A DNA stretch of 64,000 bases, taken from contig NZ_JANUCR010000002.1 of assembly GCF_024807655.1 (NCBI RefSeq), positions 124,001 through 188,000 of the forward strand. Direction: 5' to 3'. Positions within the stretch are counted from its first letter, which is position 1; every line of letters begins with the position of its first letter. The translations under genes and the position numbers were made by a program. This DNA is from Methanococcus voltae (lineage in GTDB: Archaea; AGJL01; Methanococci; Methanococcales; Methanococcaceae). This document shows, piece after piece, positions 52,001 to 61,906 of the stretch. The notes beneath the pieces are model-generated. The model made no database searches. It was not told the DNA's origin and saw nothing but the letters and a program-made list of their open reading frames with translations.

Positions 52001-52142
52001 AATATCCCTAATAAATATCTATAAAATAAATCACTAAATTTTTTGATAATTCGTTCAATATATTTTAATATTAAATAATACTATATCTCATTTAAAACTT
52101 AGTATGATATGGTTAAATACTCTATCGAAATTAGCTATTAAA

Positions 52143-52178
52143 ATTAAATTACATATTAAATTACATATTAAATTACAT
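52143..52178. repeat. 12-bp tandem repeat ATTAAATTACAT x3
   Basis: Three perfect copies, about 30 bp before the radical SAM-TRAM gene, between nob1 and that gene. The minus-strand frame through it (repeated LICN) is an artefact of the repeat. Confidence 0.9.
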
Positions 52179-52207
52179 AATAAATATGGGTTAAAATAAG
52201 GGTTATT

Positions 52208-53749
52208 ATGGCAAAAAATAATAAAAATAGTAAAAAAGGAAAAGAAAAACTTAATAATAAAGTTGTTGATAAAGAAATCAGTAATAATAAGGATAAACAC
52301 GGTTTAATACAGAATATGCCTCACATTTTAGATTTTTCAGAATATAAGATGATTACGAATATTGAAGATATCAATAATACTGAAAATTTGGGTACAAATA
52401 CTACAAAAAATCAAAAAAATAGTAAATTTGAAACCTTAAAAATTGAAATAAACAAGTATTATGAAGTTGAAATACCAAAAAATACCAAAAAATATGGTAA
52501 TATAATATTACCAAAAAATACAGATAAAAATACAGATAATGAGAAATATAAAAACAAAAAAATAATTTTGGAAGATTTTAAGGACGAAACAAGCAAATAC
52601 GCTTTAAAGAATATAAACAATATAAAAAGTGATATATTAACAAATATCTCTATGAATTTAGCAACGGGGCTTAAAAATAAAATCACTGGTCGTAAAACAA
52701 TATATATAACTGATAATGTACCATTAATGGGTCATACGGCTTTTGGCGTAATTGACAGGGGTACAAATATAATACAAGTTCGAGGTCATAGTGGTTGTAA
52801 TATAAGATGCCCATTCTGTTCCGTAGATGAGGGAACACCTTCTAAATCAAGAATAAATGATTATTATGTGGATATAGACCATTTAATGAATACATTTGAG
52901 CAAGTAGTTAATTATAAAGGAAATAATAGGCTCGAAGCACATTTGGACGGTCAGGGTGAACCTACCTTATACCATCCATTACCGGAGTTAGTAGAACGTT
53001 TGAATAACGTTGTAGAAAAAGGAAACGGCATCGTTTCTATTCAAACTAATGGGGTAAATCTTTCTTACAAATTAATAGATGAATTAGAGGAAGCTGGTTT
53101 GCACAGAATAAATATGTCTATAAACGCAATGGATGAAAAATTTGCAAAGGGAATGTCTGGAAAGAAAACATACGATATTGAAAGAATAAAAGAAATGGCT
53201 GAATACGTTAAAAATTCTAAAATCCACTTATTAATTGCACCATTATTATTACCCAATTATAACGACGAAGAATTTAGAAAAGTAATTGATTACGCTGTTG
53301 AATTACAAAGTAGGGTGCCTCAAAATACCATAAATCCAATTACCGATAAATTAAACCCAATTTTAGGTGTCCAGTTGTGTTTAACTTATCAATTCGGTAG
53401 AAAAGTACCAAATATGAAACTTTGGGATTTTAAAAAGTTTTATGAATTTTTAAATAATCTTGAAAATGAATATACTAAGCAAGGATTAAACGTTCATTTG
53501 AAAACGCCTTTAAAATACTATGGTTCAAGACCTGTGAAAAGAATTCCTTGCCCATTTTCATTAAATGAAACTGTTGAGGGTGTAAAAGTAATCGCTGAAG
53601 GTAGAATATATGGTGAAGTTATTGGTATGGCTCGAGACAGAGTAATACAAATAATAAACTGCAAAAACACGGAAAAATTGCTCGGAAACACTGTAAACGT
53701 AAAAATTCATAGAGTAAAGGATAATATAATTGTTGCTACATTATGTTAA
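52208..53749 (+). CDS. radical SAM protein with C-terminal TRAM domain
   Basis: The product is 513 residues. A Lys/Asn-rich extension (about 1-150) precedes the radical SAM barrel with CNIRCPFC (CX3CX2C, Cys about 197, 201, 204), the GQGEPTL motif near 245 and later barrel strands (NMSINAMDEKF, LLIAPLLLPNYND). The last about 65 residues (EGVKVIAEGRIYGEVIGMARDR...) form a TRAM-like RNA-binding domain. That combination suggests an RNA-modifying enzyme, as in methylthiotransferases, but the MTTase domain is absent. The target is unknown. It resembles the archaeal COG2100 group. AAGGGTTATT precedes the ATG. Confidence 0.82.
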   Translation: MAKNNKNSKKGKEKLNNKVVDKEISNNKDKHGLIQNMPHILDFSEYKMITNIEDINNTENLGTNTTKNQKNSKFETLKIEINKYYEVEIPKNTKKYGNIILPKNTDKNTDNEKYKNKKIILEDFKDETSKYALKNINNIKSDILTNISMNLATGLKNKITGRKTIYITDNVPLMGHTAFGVIDRGTNIIQVRGHSGCNIRCPFCSVDEGTPSKSRINDYYVDIDHLMNTFEQVVNYKGNNRLEAHLDGQGEPTLYHPLPELVERLNNVVEKGNGIVSIQTNGVNLSYKLIDELEEAGLHRINMSINAMDEKFAKGMSGKKTYDIERIKEMAEYVKNSKIHLLIAPLLLPNYNDEEFRKVIDYAVELQSRVPQNTINPITDKLNPILGVQLCLTYQFGRKVPNMKLWDFKKFYEFLNNLENEYTKQGLNVHLKTPLKYYGSRPVKRIPCPFSLNETVEGVKVIAEGRIYGEVIGMARDRVIQIINCKNTEKLLGNTVNVKIHRVKDNIIVATLC

Positions 53750-53752
53750 TTA

Positions 53753-53776
53753 TATTATTATTATTATTATTATTAT
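53753..53776. repeat. (TTA)8 microsatellite downstream of the radical SAM gene
   Basis: About eight TTA triplets a few bases after the stop codon, followed by TTTTTAATTTTTTAG, which may also act as a T-rich termination region. Confidence 0.8.
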
Positions 53777-53962
53777 TTTTAATTTTTTAGTTTTATTTTT
53801 AGTTTTATTTTTAATTTTTTTAGTAATTTTATTCGTTTTTAATCTTAAATTCTCAAATATACACATAATAATATATACAAAAACATAATTTATTATGTAT
53901 TAAGATTACCAAATTTAAAATTATATTTAACACATAGTACTGCAAAGGTTAAAGGTGTAAAA

Positions 53963-56185
53963 ATGGTCGATACGAACGATTTAAAGTTTATTGAAGAACA
54001 ATTGGGTAGAAAACCGAATGACGTAGAAATAGCAATGTTTGAAAATTTATGGAGTGAACACTGCGCATATAGAAGCTCCAAAAACCTCTTAAAAATGTTT
54101 GGAAGAACCGTAAAAGAAAATCCAGATATGATTGTAGGTCCAGGCGATGATGCAGCAATTATAAGACTTGACAAAGATATTTGCGTATCAATGGCAATGG
54201 AAAGCCATAACCACCCTTCATATATAGACCCTTACAATGGTTCAGCAACTGGAGTCGGTGGAATAGTTAGAGACATTATTTCAATGAATTCTAAACCAAT
54301 AGCTTTGTTAGACGCACTTAGATTTGGGGATATCCAAGGTAAAGAAAAGGATAAAGTAAAATGGCTCGTAGATGGAGTTATGAGCGGTATTGGGGATTAT
54401 GGAAACAGAATCGGTGTTCCAACCGTTGGCGGCGAATGTGAATTCGATTCATCATACGACTACAATAACCTCGTAAACGTTGTTGCTATTGGTTTAGTAA
54501 ACGAAAACGAGATTGTTCAAGGTAAGGCAAAAGAAGAAGGTTTATCTATTATTTTAGTAGGGGACACGGGTAAAGATGGTATTGGGGGAGCTTCATTTGC
54601 GTCAAAAGATTTGACAAGTGAAAGTGAAGGCGACAGACCGAGCGTACAGATTGGTGATGCCTTTAAGGAAAAAAAATTAATCGATGCAACCTTAGAAGCT
54701 TGCAAAACAGGCAATGTAATGGCAATGAAAGATTTAGGGGCAGCAGGTATTACATCATCTTGCTCAGAAATGTGTTTCAGTGGCGGAGTAGGTGCAGAAT
54801 TACATCTCGAAAACGTATTTTTGAGAGAAGCAGGAATGACACCTTACGAAATAATGATTTCTGAAAGCCAAGAAAGGAATTTATTTGCAGTTAAAGCAGG
54901 CTCTGAAGAAGAATTGCTCGCAATTTTTGAAAAATATGAATTACCTTGTGCAGTAATCGGTAAAACAACAGATACTAAGAGATTAATCGCTTACCACAAT
55001 GAAAAATTAGTGGTTGATTTACCACTTGAGTTATTATGTGAAGCTCCATTATATGATATGCCTGAAAAAGAAGATATCAAGGAAAAGCCAGAAAATAAGG
55101 AAAAAATAGAATCCGATGCAAAAACTCCAAATAATAAGGAAGAGCACAACGAAACACTTAAAAAAATGCTTGAAAGTCCGAATATTTGTTCAAAATCAAA
55201 CATTTACGAAAGATACGACCACGAAGTGCAAGTAAGAACTGTGGTAAAGCCAGGAAAAGACGCAGCAGTTTTAAAAGTACAAGATATTTACCCAATGGGT
55301 GTAGCTTTAACAGCTGATTGTAATTCAACATACTCAAAGTTAAACGCATATGAAGCAGCTAAGACTTTAGTATGTGAAAGCGTGAGAAATTTGGCAACTG
55401 TAGGGGCAAGACCTATCGGTATGTTAGATAATTTAAACTTTGGAAATCCAGAAAAGCCTGAAAGATACTGGCAACTCAAAAAATCAATTGAAGGATTAAC
55501 AGACTCCGCAGAGTTTTTAAATATTCCCGTAGTTGGTGGAAACGTAAGTTTGTACAATGAAACTATCATCGAAGGTAAGGATTACCCAATAAACCCAACA
55601 CCTACAATAAGCATAATCGGAAAAGTTAAAGACGTTGAATTAATACCTAACGTAATGATAAAACCAAAAGAAAACGATGTTTTATTATTAATCGGTGAAA
55701 CCAAGGAAGAAATGGGCGGTAGTGAGTATTACAAAGTAATTCACAATACTGAAGACGGATTTATCCCAAAAGTAGATTTGAAAAAAGAAATGAACACTTA
55801 CAACATATTAGTCGATTTAATAGAAAATGGTTTAATTAACGAAGCTATCGATTTGTCAAGAGGCGGTTTAGCTATAGCATTGAGTAAAATGACAATGAAC
55901 ACTAATTTAGGTGTAGACATCGCATTAAATAGTAATTTGTCAGATTGTGTAAGTTTATACTCAGAATCATCTGGAAGAATTTTAATAGCAGTAAATCCTG
56001 AAATTATGGAGTATGTAATTTCAAAATTCAGCAGTAATGAGATATTTGCAACAAAATTAGGTGTTTTAACAGCTGAAAAACAATTGAAAGTTGAATTAAA
56101 CTCAAAAGAAATTATAAATATTTCATCAGAAGACATAAAAGAGAGTTATTATAATGGATTTCCTAAATTAATGGGAGAATTATAA
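53963..56185 (+). CDS. purL: phosphoribosylformylglycinamidine synthase II
   Basis: The product is 740 residues, the small PurL that works with PurS and PurQ. It makes FGAM from FGAR. Motifs: [12 protein letters not shown] near 30, [24 protein letters not shown] near 74, [26 protein letters not shown], and in the second half [21 protein letters not shown] and [12 protein letters not shown] charged linker near 356-393 (Glu/Lys/Asn-rich) joins the two halves and is longer than usual. GGTGTAAAA precedes the ATG. Confidence 0.97.
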   Translation: MVDTNDLKFIEEQLGRKPNDVEIAMFENLWSEHCAYRSSKNLLKMFGRTVKENPDMIVGPGDDAAIIRLDKDICVSMAMESHNHPSYIDPYNGSATGVGGIVRDIISMNSKPIALLDALRFGDIQGKEKDKVKWLVDGVMSGIGDYGNRIGVPTVGGECEFDSSYDYNNLVNVVAIGLVNENEIVQGKAKEEGLSIILVGDTGKDGIGGASFASKDLTSESEGDRPSVQIGDAFKEKKLIDATLEACKTGNVMAMKDLGAAGITSSCSEMCFSGGVGAELHLENVFLREAGMTPYEIMISESQERNLFAVKAGSEEELLAIFEKYELPCAVIGKTTDTKRLIAYHNEKLVVDLPLELLCEAPLYDMPEKEDIKEKPENKEKIESDAKTPNNKEEHNETLKKMLESPNICSKSNIYERYDHEVQVRTVVKPGKDAAVLKVQDIYPMGVALTADCNSTYSKLNAYEAAKTLVCESVRNLATVGARPIGMLDNLNFGNPEKPERYWQLKKSIEGLTDSAEFLNIPVVGGNVSLYNETIIEGKDYPINPTPTISIIGKVKDVELIPNVMIKPKENDVLLLIGETKEEMGGSEYYKVIHNTEDGFIPKVDLKKEMNTYNILVDLIENGLINEAIDLSRGGLAIALSKMTMNTNLGVDIALNSNLSDCVSLYSESSGRILIAVNPEIMEYVISKFSSNEIFATKLGVLTAEKQLKVELNSKEIINISSEDIKESYYNGFPKLMGEL

Positions 56186-56303
56186 TAATACTAATAATAA
56201 AAATAATACTAATAATAAGAATAATAAATAAAAAAATACTAAACTAAAATAAAAATAAAATATATATAAATAATTTTTTTTACCACTTATTTTTGTTTTT
56301 TAA

Positions 56304-57161
56304 TTAAAAGTCAATTTCAACGTTATAACATTTTTCAACATTATATTTATGAATATTATAACACATATCTTCATTCATTAGCTCATTTTCTAAAAGCTTT
56401 CTTGTACGTCTTGGAACAGATTTAATTCCTAATGCAACACCGGGACGTTTTAAATCGTCTATATAGTCTGTTTCCATTAAAAACCGGTCAGATATTTTAA
56501 TAGCTTCATTGCAAGGTGAAGAAGCCACTATCGAAGGCATAATTCCATATTTAATACCTTCTTTAACTCGATTATCACAATGATGTTTAATAACTTTTTC
56601 AGGTTTCAAACCCACGGATTTTGCCATTTCTGAAAATTCCTTAAACTGTGCATCTGAGGCACTTTCAGCATGTACTTGAATGGCACAATCTGCATCTTTT
56701 GCAAGTTCCATACCATATACAAATAGTTGATTTGATATATCCCATAGTATTTCTGCATCATCGCCAGTTAATTCAAAATGTGGTCTACCAATTTCCCCAA
56801 TCCCTACAATATTATCATTTTCCATTACAATCTTTTGACAATATTTTAGGGCTTCAGCTACTCTATTTTTAGCTTTTTCAATATTCATTCCGTTTCTAAC
56901 GAAATTTATAATCTCTACAGGATGTACACCAACCATACCAAAAGCTTGTATATTAGTTTCTTCTTTAATCTTTTGTAATGATTTATGTAATTCATCGATG
57001 GGTTTTTCTAATTCTAAACTAAAAGCAGGTTTATTTGGTATAATCATGGTTTTACCGCCTGCTTTTTCAAATACTTTGGCAACTTTTACAGCACCCATTC
57101 CATTTTTTTCGTCAATATGAATATGGTTGTCCGTAATTGGGAGGTTTTTCAAAATTTCCAT
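56304..57161 (-). CDS. TatD-related metal-dependent hydrolase (COG1099-like)
   Basis: The product is 285 residues. TIM-barrel amidohydrolase features: TDNHIHIDE (HxH metal site), VGIGEIGRPHF (Glu ligand), IQVHAESASD, KVIKHHCDNRV and FLMETDYIDD (Asp ligand). This is the archaeal branch related to TatD nucleases rather than bacterial TatD itself; nuclease activity is plausible but unproven. GTGAAAAC precedes the ATG. It lies 56 bp from trmO on the same strand, so those two may be co-transcribed. Confidence 0.82.
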   Translation of the reverse strand: MEILKNLPITDNHIHIDEKNGMGAVKVAKVFEKAGGKTMIIPNKPAFSLELEKPIDELHKSLQKIKEETNIQAFGMVGVHPVEIINFVRNGMNIEKAKNRVAEALKYCQKIVMENDNIVGIGEIGRPHFELTGDDAEILWDISNQLFVYGMELAKDADCAIQVHAESASDAQFKEFSEMAKSVGLKPEKVIKHHCDNRVKEGIKYGIMPSIVASSPCNEAIKISDRFLMETDYIDDLKRPGVALGIKSVPRRTRKLLENELMNEDMCYNIHKYNVEKCYNVEIDF

Positions 57162-57216
57162 GTTTTCACAAATTAATAAGGGTAATCATATTAATAATAA
57201 TTTTATAAGATATTAT

Positions 57217-57663
57217 TTATTCTTTATTAGTTTCATTTTTTTCATATTTCTTAAAATCTACACAATTTTTGCTTATTTTAATGTCAATCAATGGCGTTTC
57301 GTTAAAAGCGTCAATTTCTTCTTTTAAATAAATTATACCTTTTTCAAAATCGATATTTGCTATATCAATGTCGTATAATGCTATAGGATTAGGTCTCATA
57401 GGTGAACGAGTTGCAAATACTCCTCTTTCAGGTATATTAACATTTCCTCGAGGGTGTACTCTCATAACGCTTCTTTTTTCTTCATTGTCGGATTTATCAA
57501 ACCAGAAAAGGAGTGTAATTTTATCATCAACTTTTAAACCTTCCATACACGTTAAATAATCTTTATTTATTTCAACATAATCTTTATCGTTGTTATTTTC
57601 ATTTCCTTTTAAAAATGTCCCAATTTGGTAGATATTATATTTTTTTAAATTAGTATTACTCAT
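57217..57663 (-). CDS. trmO: tRNA m6t6A37 methyltransferase TrmO
   Basis: The product is 148 residues, single beta-barrel TrmO/TsaA family. It N6-methylates t6A37 using SAM. The diagnostic segment RGVFATRSPMRPNPIALYDIDI is present near 80-101, with KITLLFWFDKSD and MRVHPRGN before it. A small Asn stretch (NENNND) near 21 is again A/T-microsatellite-like. GGGGTATAAACT precedes the ATG. Target base overlaps that of e-MtaB at 8211-9683. Confidence 0.9.
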   Translation of the reverse strand: MSNTNLKKYNIYQIGTFLKGNENNNDKDYVEINKDYLTCMEGLKVDDKITLLFWFDKSDNEEKRSVMRVHPRGNVNIPERGVFATRSPMRPNPIALYDIDIANIDFEKGIIYLKEEIDAFNETPLIDIKISKNCVDFKKYEKNETNKE

Positions 57664-57801
57664 AGTTTATACCCCGTTAATTTCTAAATTAATAATTTTT
57701 TAAGCAATAGTTGTTTTTAATTTATTTATTCAAAATATGTTATGTAAAAAGTAGATATATGTAATGTAAAATTTAATATTTTGATTTATTCATATTGTTA
57801 A

Positions 57802-57987
57802 TTAATTCATATATTTTGAAAGTATTAAAGCACCAAATACGATAACAAATGCACCAAACATTAAAAGCTGGCTTCTTAACATCTTTTTTCTTCTTTTGGC
57901 AAACTCTTCCTTACATTTTGTTGAACAAAAGTCTTCTTCTGGAGGTATTGATATCCCGCAATTTATACAATGTTTATGTTGTTCCAT
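57802..57987 (-). CDS. DUF2116-type zinc-ribbon membrane protein
   Basis: The product is 61 residues: a zinc ribbon CINCGISIPPEEDFCSTKC (CX2C...CX3C), a basic segment (EEFAKRRKKMLRSQ) and one C-terminal membrane helix (LLMFGAFVIVFGALIL). It matches the small archaeal DUF2116 family, tail-anchored with the ribbon in the cytoplasm. Function unknown. GGGTGTAATA precedes the ATG. Confidence 0.85.
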   Translation of the reverse strand: MEQHKHCINCGISIPPEEDFCSTKCKEEFAKRRKKMLRSQLLMFGAFVIVFGALILSKYMN

Positions 57988-58316
57988 TATTACACCCTTG
58001 ATATATCATATATTACCTATTTCATATATTATAATATTTAATGGTATACTGATATCCTAATAATTTAAATTATTTTTATAATTTATATTGATTTGTATCT
58101 ATTTTTGTTTTTACAAAGTATGATATTACAATCTACGGTATTATAGATTTATAGATTTATAGATTTGATATTAACTTTTAATAAAATTGTTATTTTTAAT
58201 CTTTTATAAAATATATATTTAATATAAATTTTTGATAAAATAATATGTGAAAGTAATTGATTATTAATTTATTGTTAACATTTAAAATTATATTATAATT
58301 TATATTATAATTTATA
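57988..58316. other. 329-bp AT-rich intergenic region
   Basis: This lies between the DUF2116 gene start and the pyrH 3' end. Near pyrH there are three copies of a 15-bp unit (AATTTATATTATAAT-type, about 58275-58320). The DUF2116 promoter should be within 58020-58080. No coding frame or structured RNA was seen. Confidence 0.4.
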
Positions 58317-58994
58317 TTATGGTAATATAATAGTACCATCGTGATTGCCGTTGATTGAACCAATAATCTCAGAAGGTGTTCCTTTGACCACAATTGTTTT
58401 TAATTTTGCCCTATCAATTATTTTAGATGCAAGTGGGTCAACAACACTTGAAGAACCTGCAGAAATTGAACAATTACCTGTAATTTCCAATAGTTCTGAA
58501 ATTGTCATTTCTTTTAATTTTTTAGCATCTGAATCAACACGTGGGTCGTTTGTATATACGCCATCCACGTTTGTAGCTATTACTAATAAATCAGCATCTA
58601 AAAACTCAGCCAACGATGCAGAAACCGCATCTGTGGTGTGTGCCGGGTGCGTACCGCCCATTACAACAATTTTATTTAAATTTAAAATAGTTTCAGCTTC
58701 TTTAAAGCTTGTAGGAACGTTTTTAACAGCGTAATTACCTAACGCAGATATTAAAAGCATACTATTTAATCGAGTTGACATAATCCCTATTTCATCACAA
58801 AAAGCATCGTTTGTAAACTCTCTTGCGATGGAAATGTACTGTCTTGCCGTGTTTCCTCCGCCGATAATAACGGAAATTTCATGACCTTCATCTTTTAGCT
58901 TTTTGAAGGTTTCGGCATAAGATGCAATATTTTCTTTTGTAGCCCCTTCTTTGGGCATTAATACAGAACCGCCTAATGCAAATACAACTCTCAT
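58317..58994 (-). CDS. pyrH: UMP kinase
   Basis: The product is 225 residues, amino-acid-kinase fold, archaeal length. It phosphorylates UMP to UDP. Motifs: MRVVFALGGSVLMPKEG at the start, VIIGGGNTARQYI near 46, VMGGTHPAHTTDAVSASLAEF and LVIATNVDGVYTNDPRVDSDAKKL. The unusual tail GNHDGTIILP is short and normal for archaea. AAGAGGTTTTG precedes the ATG. Confidence 0.96.
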   Translation of the reverse strand: MRVVFALGGSVLMPKEGATKENIASYAETFKKLKDEGHEISVIIGGGNTARQYISIAREFTNDAFCDEIGIMSTRLNSMLLISALGNYAVKNVPTSFKEAETILNLNKIVVMGGTHPAHTTDAVSASLAEFLDADLLVIATNVDGVYTNDPRVDSDAKKLKEMTISELLEITGNCSISAGSSSVVDPLASKIIDRAKLKTIVVKGTPSEIIGSINGNHDGTIILP

Positions 58995-59446
58995 TTCAAA
59001 ACCTCTTTTAACGTTATTTATGTATTTTTTAGCATATTATTTTTTTAGCATATTATTAATTCATTAGTTTAGCATTTTGTAAAATTTAACTTAAATATTA
59101 TCTTTAAAATATAAAGTTCGTATTTTGTGAAGAACTTGGTATTAACTTTATGAATAAAAATTCCTAAATATTATATTCATTCACTATATAAAAGTATAGC
59201 CCGAAATTTTACAAATTAAAAAATAGACTAATATAATTATATTAATTAGGAAACTAATTGTTATATAACCTATAAAACAAAACTTCTAAAAAAATCTTTT
59301 ATCAAAAAATGGGCTCATATCTACCCGTAATTAAAAATGTAAAAATATTATAAATTAGAAATATATTGTAAATCAATATAGTATTTTATAATATTTTTAA
59401 AAGTAATTAACAATATTTAAAACGAAAATAAAGAATAACCGTTAAA
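58995..59446. other. 452-bp intergenic region with possible regulatory or RNA elements
   Basis: This lies between the pyrH start and the histone stop. It holds a direct repeat TTTTTTAGCATATTAT (twice, about 59024-59055), AAGTTC...GAACTT (59114-59137), a palindrome CTATATAAAAGTATAG (59184-59199) that overlaps a plus-strand TATA-like box, and a GC patch GGGCTCATATCTACCC (59311-59326). In the histone direction the GC patch can form a 4-bp hairpin followed by ATTTTTT, a possible histone terminator. No open frame was found. Confidence 0.45.
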
Positions 59447-59650
59447 TTATCTTTTTAAAACCATTTTGATGTCTTCTACTTTAACGGTTTTTCTTCCAGC
59501 GTGTCTTGATAATTCTGCTGCTTCTTTTGCAATATCCATTGCGATTGATTCTAATTCTTCTACGAATAATTTTGCTGCACCTTCACTTACTCTTTCAGCG
59601 CCTGCTTTTTTTAATATTCTCACTACTGGAGCTACTGGAATTTCTGCCAT
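59447..59650 (-). CDS. archaeal histone
   Basis: The product is 67 residues, exactly the classic archaeal histone length: [59 protein letters not shown]. The histone fold's RxTV-type end (RKTVKVEDI) and the Lys/Arg dimer-surface residues are present. The upstream in-frame frame to 59692 is leader sequence; AGGTGATTTC directly precedes the ATG at 59650. Which of the several M. voltae histones this is, I cannot say. Confidence 0.97.
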   Translation of the reverse strand: MAEIPVAPVVRILKKAGAERVSEGAAKLFVEELESIAMDIAKEAAELSRHAGRKTVKVEDIKMVLKR

Positions 59651-59690
59651 GAAATCACCTCTGTCTTTTACATTTTTAACTTTGCAATTC

Positions 59691-59709
59691 AAACTATATA
59701 AATCTTTCG
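59691..59709 (-). promoter_or_regulatory. histone gene promoter (BRE + TATA)
   Basis: On the minus strand CGAAAGATTTATATAG: a purine-rich BRE followed by TATA box TTTATATA, about 45 bp before the ATG. Predicted transcription starts about 25 bp downstream, leaving a leader of about 20-25 nt. This is one of the most canonical promoters in the window. Confidence 0.7.
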
Positions 59710-59846
59710 GAAATATCGCCGTATATGTATGCTATGGGCCATATAAATTATAGATAATTTTAAAATAATGATTAGAAATATATATGAACTATGAATATAA
59801 TATTAAAATGTAAGAAGCAATTATATTAAATATTAGTGGAGATGGT

Positions 59847-60530
59847 ATTATTACTAAAAAATCTACTCCCAATAAAACCAACAATAAAGGTAATAATACA
59901 TTTGAGATATCCGATTCGAATAATAAAGATGATAATAGTACGAAAGCTAATAAAAAAAATAAAGACCTTCGTAAAACCTTATTAGAATTTGGAATTTTTA
60001 TAGTATTATTTATTTTAATTTGGACGCACGTTAACGTAGTAGTTTCAAATAGTATGTATCCCGAAATGGAACGAGGAGATTTCGTTTTAGTTGAAAATGC
60101 AGGTTTGGAATTCCATTTAAACGATTTAAAAACCGGAGACGTCGTTATTTACGATGCACACTGGATACCAGAATTGGGTAATTACCCCAGCCAAGTAATA
60201 ACTTATGAAAATTATAAATACGGTATTTATTCAGATAGCGAAAACATTAAACCTGTAATACACAGGATTATAGGGAATTATACGAGTAATAAGGGAGACA
60301 TATACTATATTATTAAAGGAGATAATAACCAAGATAAAGACCCCGAACTCGTTAAACCTGAACAAATTAAAAAGAGAGTTTTAACTATAAGTGGTAATTT
60401 GTTGGTTCTTCCTAAAGTGGGTTATTTATCCATTTATGTAAAAGAAAACGTGTTATTAGTAGCTTTATTCATAGGGTTAATGTTCCTTTACGAATATAGA
60501 AAAAGTATAATTGGCATATTTAGAAGTTAA
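59847..60530 (+). CDS. archaeal type I signal peptidase, non-standard start
   Basis: The frame is open from 59814 to 60530. It contains one N-terminal membrane helix (LLEFGIFIVLFILIW), the catalytic Ser directly before MYPEMERGDFVLVE (Ser codon 60051-60053), PVIHRIIG (His) and IIKGDNNQDKDPE (Asp pair), and a C-terminal membrane helix. Spacing Ser+70 to His and Ser+90/+96 to Asp agrees with the known M. voltae enzyme (Ser52, His122, Asp142/148, from memory). No ATG, GTG or TTG lies in frame before the Ser. I place the start at ATT 59847 because GGAGAT ends 3 bases before it; an ATG at 59842 is in another frame. The N-terminus is Asn/Lys/Asp-rich. Confidence 0.75.
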   Translation: MITKKSTPNKTNNKGNNTFEISDSNNKDDNSTKANKKNKDLRKTLLEFGIFIVLFILIWTHVNVVVSNSMYPEMERGDFVLVENAGLEFHLNDLKTGDVVIYDAHWIPELGNYPSQVITYENYKYGIYSDSENIKPVIHRIIGNYTSNKGDIYYIIKGDNNQDKDPELVKPEQIKKRVLTISGNLLVLPKVGYLSIYVKENVLLVALFIGLMFLYEYRKSIIGIFRS

Positions 60531-60648
60531 TAAATATTTTACCATTATTCATTTAGTTATCCATTCTATTTTTTTTATTTATTATTTAAAATTTATATAA
60601 ATCCCATATAAAATTTGTTGATAATATATTATATGGCAATTAACAAAA

Positions 60649-60707
60649 TAAAAAATAAATAAATAAAATAAATAAATAAATAAATAAAATAAATAAATAA
60701 ATAAAAA
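60649..60707. repeat. (AAAT)n tetranucleotide microsatellite
   Basis: About 13 AAAT/AAATA units, slightly irregular, in the convergent space between the signal peptidase and geranylgeranyl reductase genes. Confidence 0.9.
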
Positions 60708-60728
60708 ATAGGATAATATTGTAATGTA

Positions 60729-61904
60729 TTATAATAATTCTTTTAAATACTTCAATAATGAAGGGGACTTTTTAACTGCTTTTAATGCTATTTTAGGAAC
60801 ATCTACATCTTCTAAATCGCCATCTATTGAATCACCAATAGCATCTAATTCTTTATCAGTTAATTGTTGAAGAATATTTTTATATTTTAAATCATTTTTA
60901 AGCAAATGTAAATATTTTTCATGCCAATTAGTTTCGTATTCACTAATAGCTTCTTCAGAACAATCATTATGCATTATACATTTTCCCGCAACTTCTCCCG
61001 CAATTAAACCGCAATCCATAGAAAGAGCTATCCCTCCACCGGTTAAAGGACTAATCTGACCAGCAGCATCTCCTACAATCATAAAACCTTCTTTAAATGT
61101 TTTTTCAATAGGTCCGCCTACTGGAGCACCACCACATTTAAATTCAACTGGGGTAGCATTGTCTAACCTACCATTAATCACAGGATTAGATATAAAATCA
61201 TCTAAATATTCTAAAGCACTCTTTTTAGCACCAATTACGCCCAAACCTACGTTTACAGTATCGCCTTTTGGGAATATCCACGCATAACCTTTTGGTGCAA
61301 CACTTCCGAAGTATAATTCAAGCATATTATCATCGATACATTTACCGTTGGTCATTTCGTATTCTGCACAAGAGCACACTTCATTAACATTCTTTTTAGA
61401 TTTTAAACCAACCATTTCCGCCATAGAGCTTTCTACACCATCAGCTGCAATAACTATTTTGGTTTTTATTTTATATTCTTCGCCCATGTGATTAATACTT
61501 ACTAAGTATCCGCTTCCATCTTGTTCAATGTTTACAACCCTGCTTTTTACGGCAATTTTTGTACCTTGTTTTGCACTTCGAATTGCAAGATATTTATCGA
61601 ATATTTTTCTTTCAACGACATATCCGTCGGTTTTTCCGCCTTTTACTGCGATTGTTTTTCCGTTTGGTGCTACGATATATCCACCATCTAATTTAGTACG
61701 TACAAAACTTGGGTCTGCTGGTATTCCATATATTTCATCTATTTTGGGAACTGCTTCCGCACATCTAACTGGTTCCCCAATTTCTTGTGATTTTTCAACC
61801 AATAAAGTTTTTGCCCCCATCTTTGAAGCGTTATATGAAGCCATACTCCCTGCCGGTCCTGCGCCGATAACTACAACGTCATAACTGTTAATTAGTGCCC
61901 TCAT
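60729..61904 (-). CDS. digeranylgeranylglycerophospholipid reductase
   Basis: The product is about 391 residues. It saturates the isoprenoid chains of archaeal membrane lipids. FAD motif [19 protein letters not shown] near the start, [25 protein letters not shown] and [24 protein letters not shown] (second FAD contact) are characteristic of GGR. The start at 61904 follows GGAGGAATAATA; an in-frame ATG at 61934 lies inside the upstream ferredoxin gene. The last codons of that ferredoxin (TTG GAG GAA) form the ribosome binding site, so translation is probably coupled. The ferredoxin is the likely electron donor. Confidence 0.95.
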   Translation of the reverse strand: MRALINSYDVVVIGAGPAGSMASYNASKMGAKTLLVEKSQEIGEPVRCAEAVPKIDEIYGIPADPSFVRTKLDGGYIVAPNGKTIAVKGGKTDGYVVERKIFDKYLAIRSAKQGTKIAVKSRVVNIEQDGSGYLVSINHMGEEYKIKTKIVIAADGVESSMAEMVGLKSKKNVNEVCSCAEYEMTNGKCIDDNMLELYFGSVAPKGYAWIFPKGDTVNVGLGVIGAKKSALEYLDDFISNPVINGRLDNATPVEFKCGGAPVGGPIEKTFKEGFMIVGDAAGQISPLTGGGIALSMDCGLIAGEVAGKCIMHNDCSEEAISEYETNWHEKYLHLLKNDLKYKNILQQLTDKELDAIGDSIDGDLEDVDVPKIALKAVKKSPSLLKYLKELL

Positions 61905-61906
61905 TA

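Noticed and set aside
52088-52300. Minus-strand frame with repeated LICN
   Set aside because: Produced by the 12-bp tandem repeat at 52143-52178.
58196-58393. 65-residue minus-strand frame overlapping the pyrH 3' end
   Set aside because: It covers a 15-bp A/T tandem repeat and pyrH in another frame; no ribosome binding site.
59842-59990. ATG-initiated frame ahead of the signal peptidase gene
   Set aside because: It runs out of frame for about 48 codons rich in Ile/Lys and stops; no recognisable protein. Kept only as evidence for a possible frameshift.
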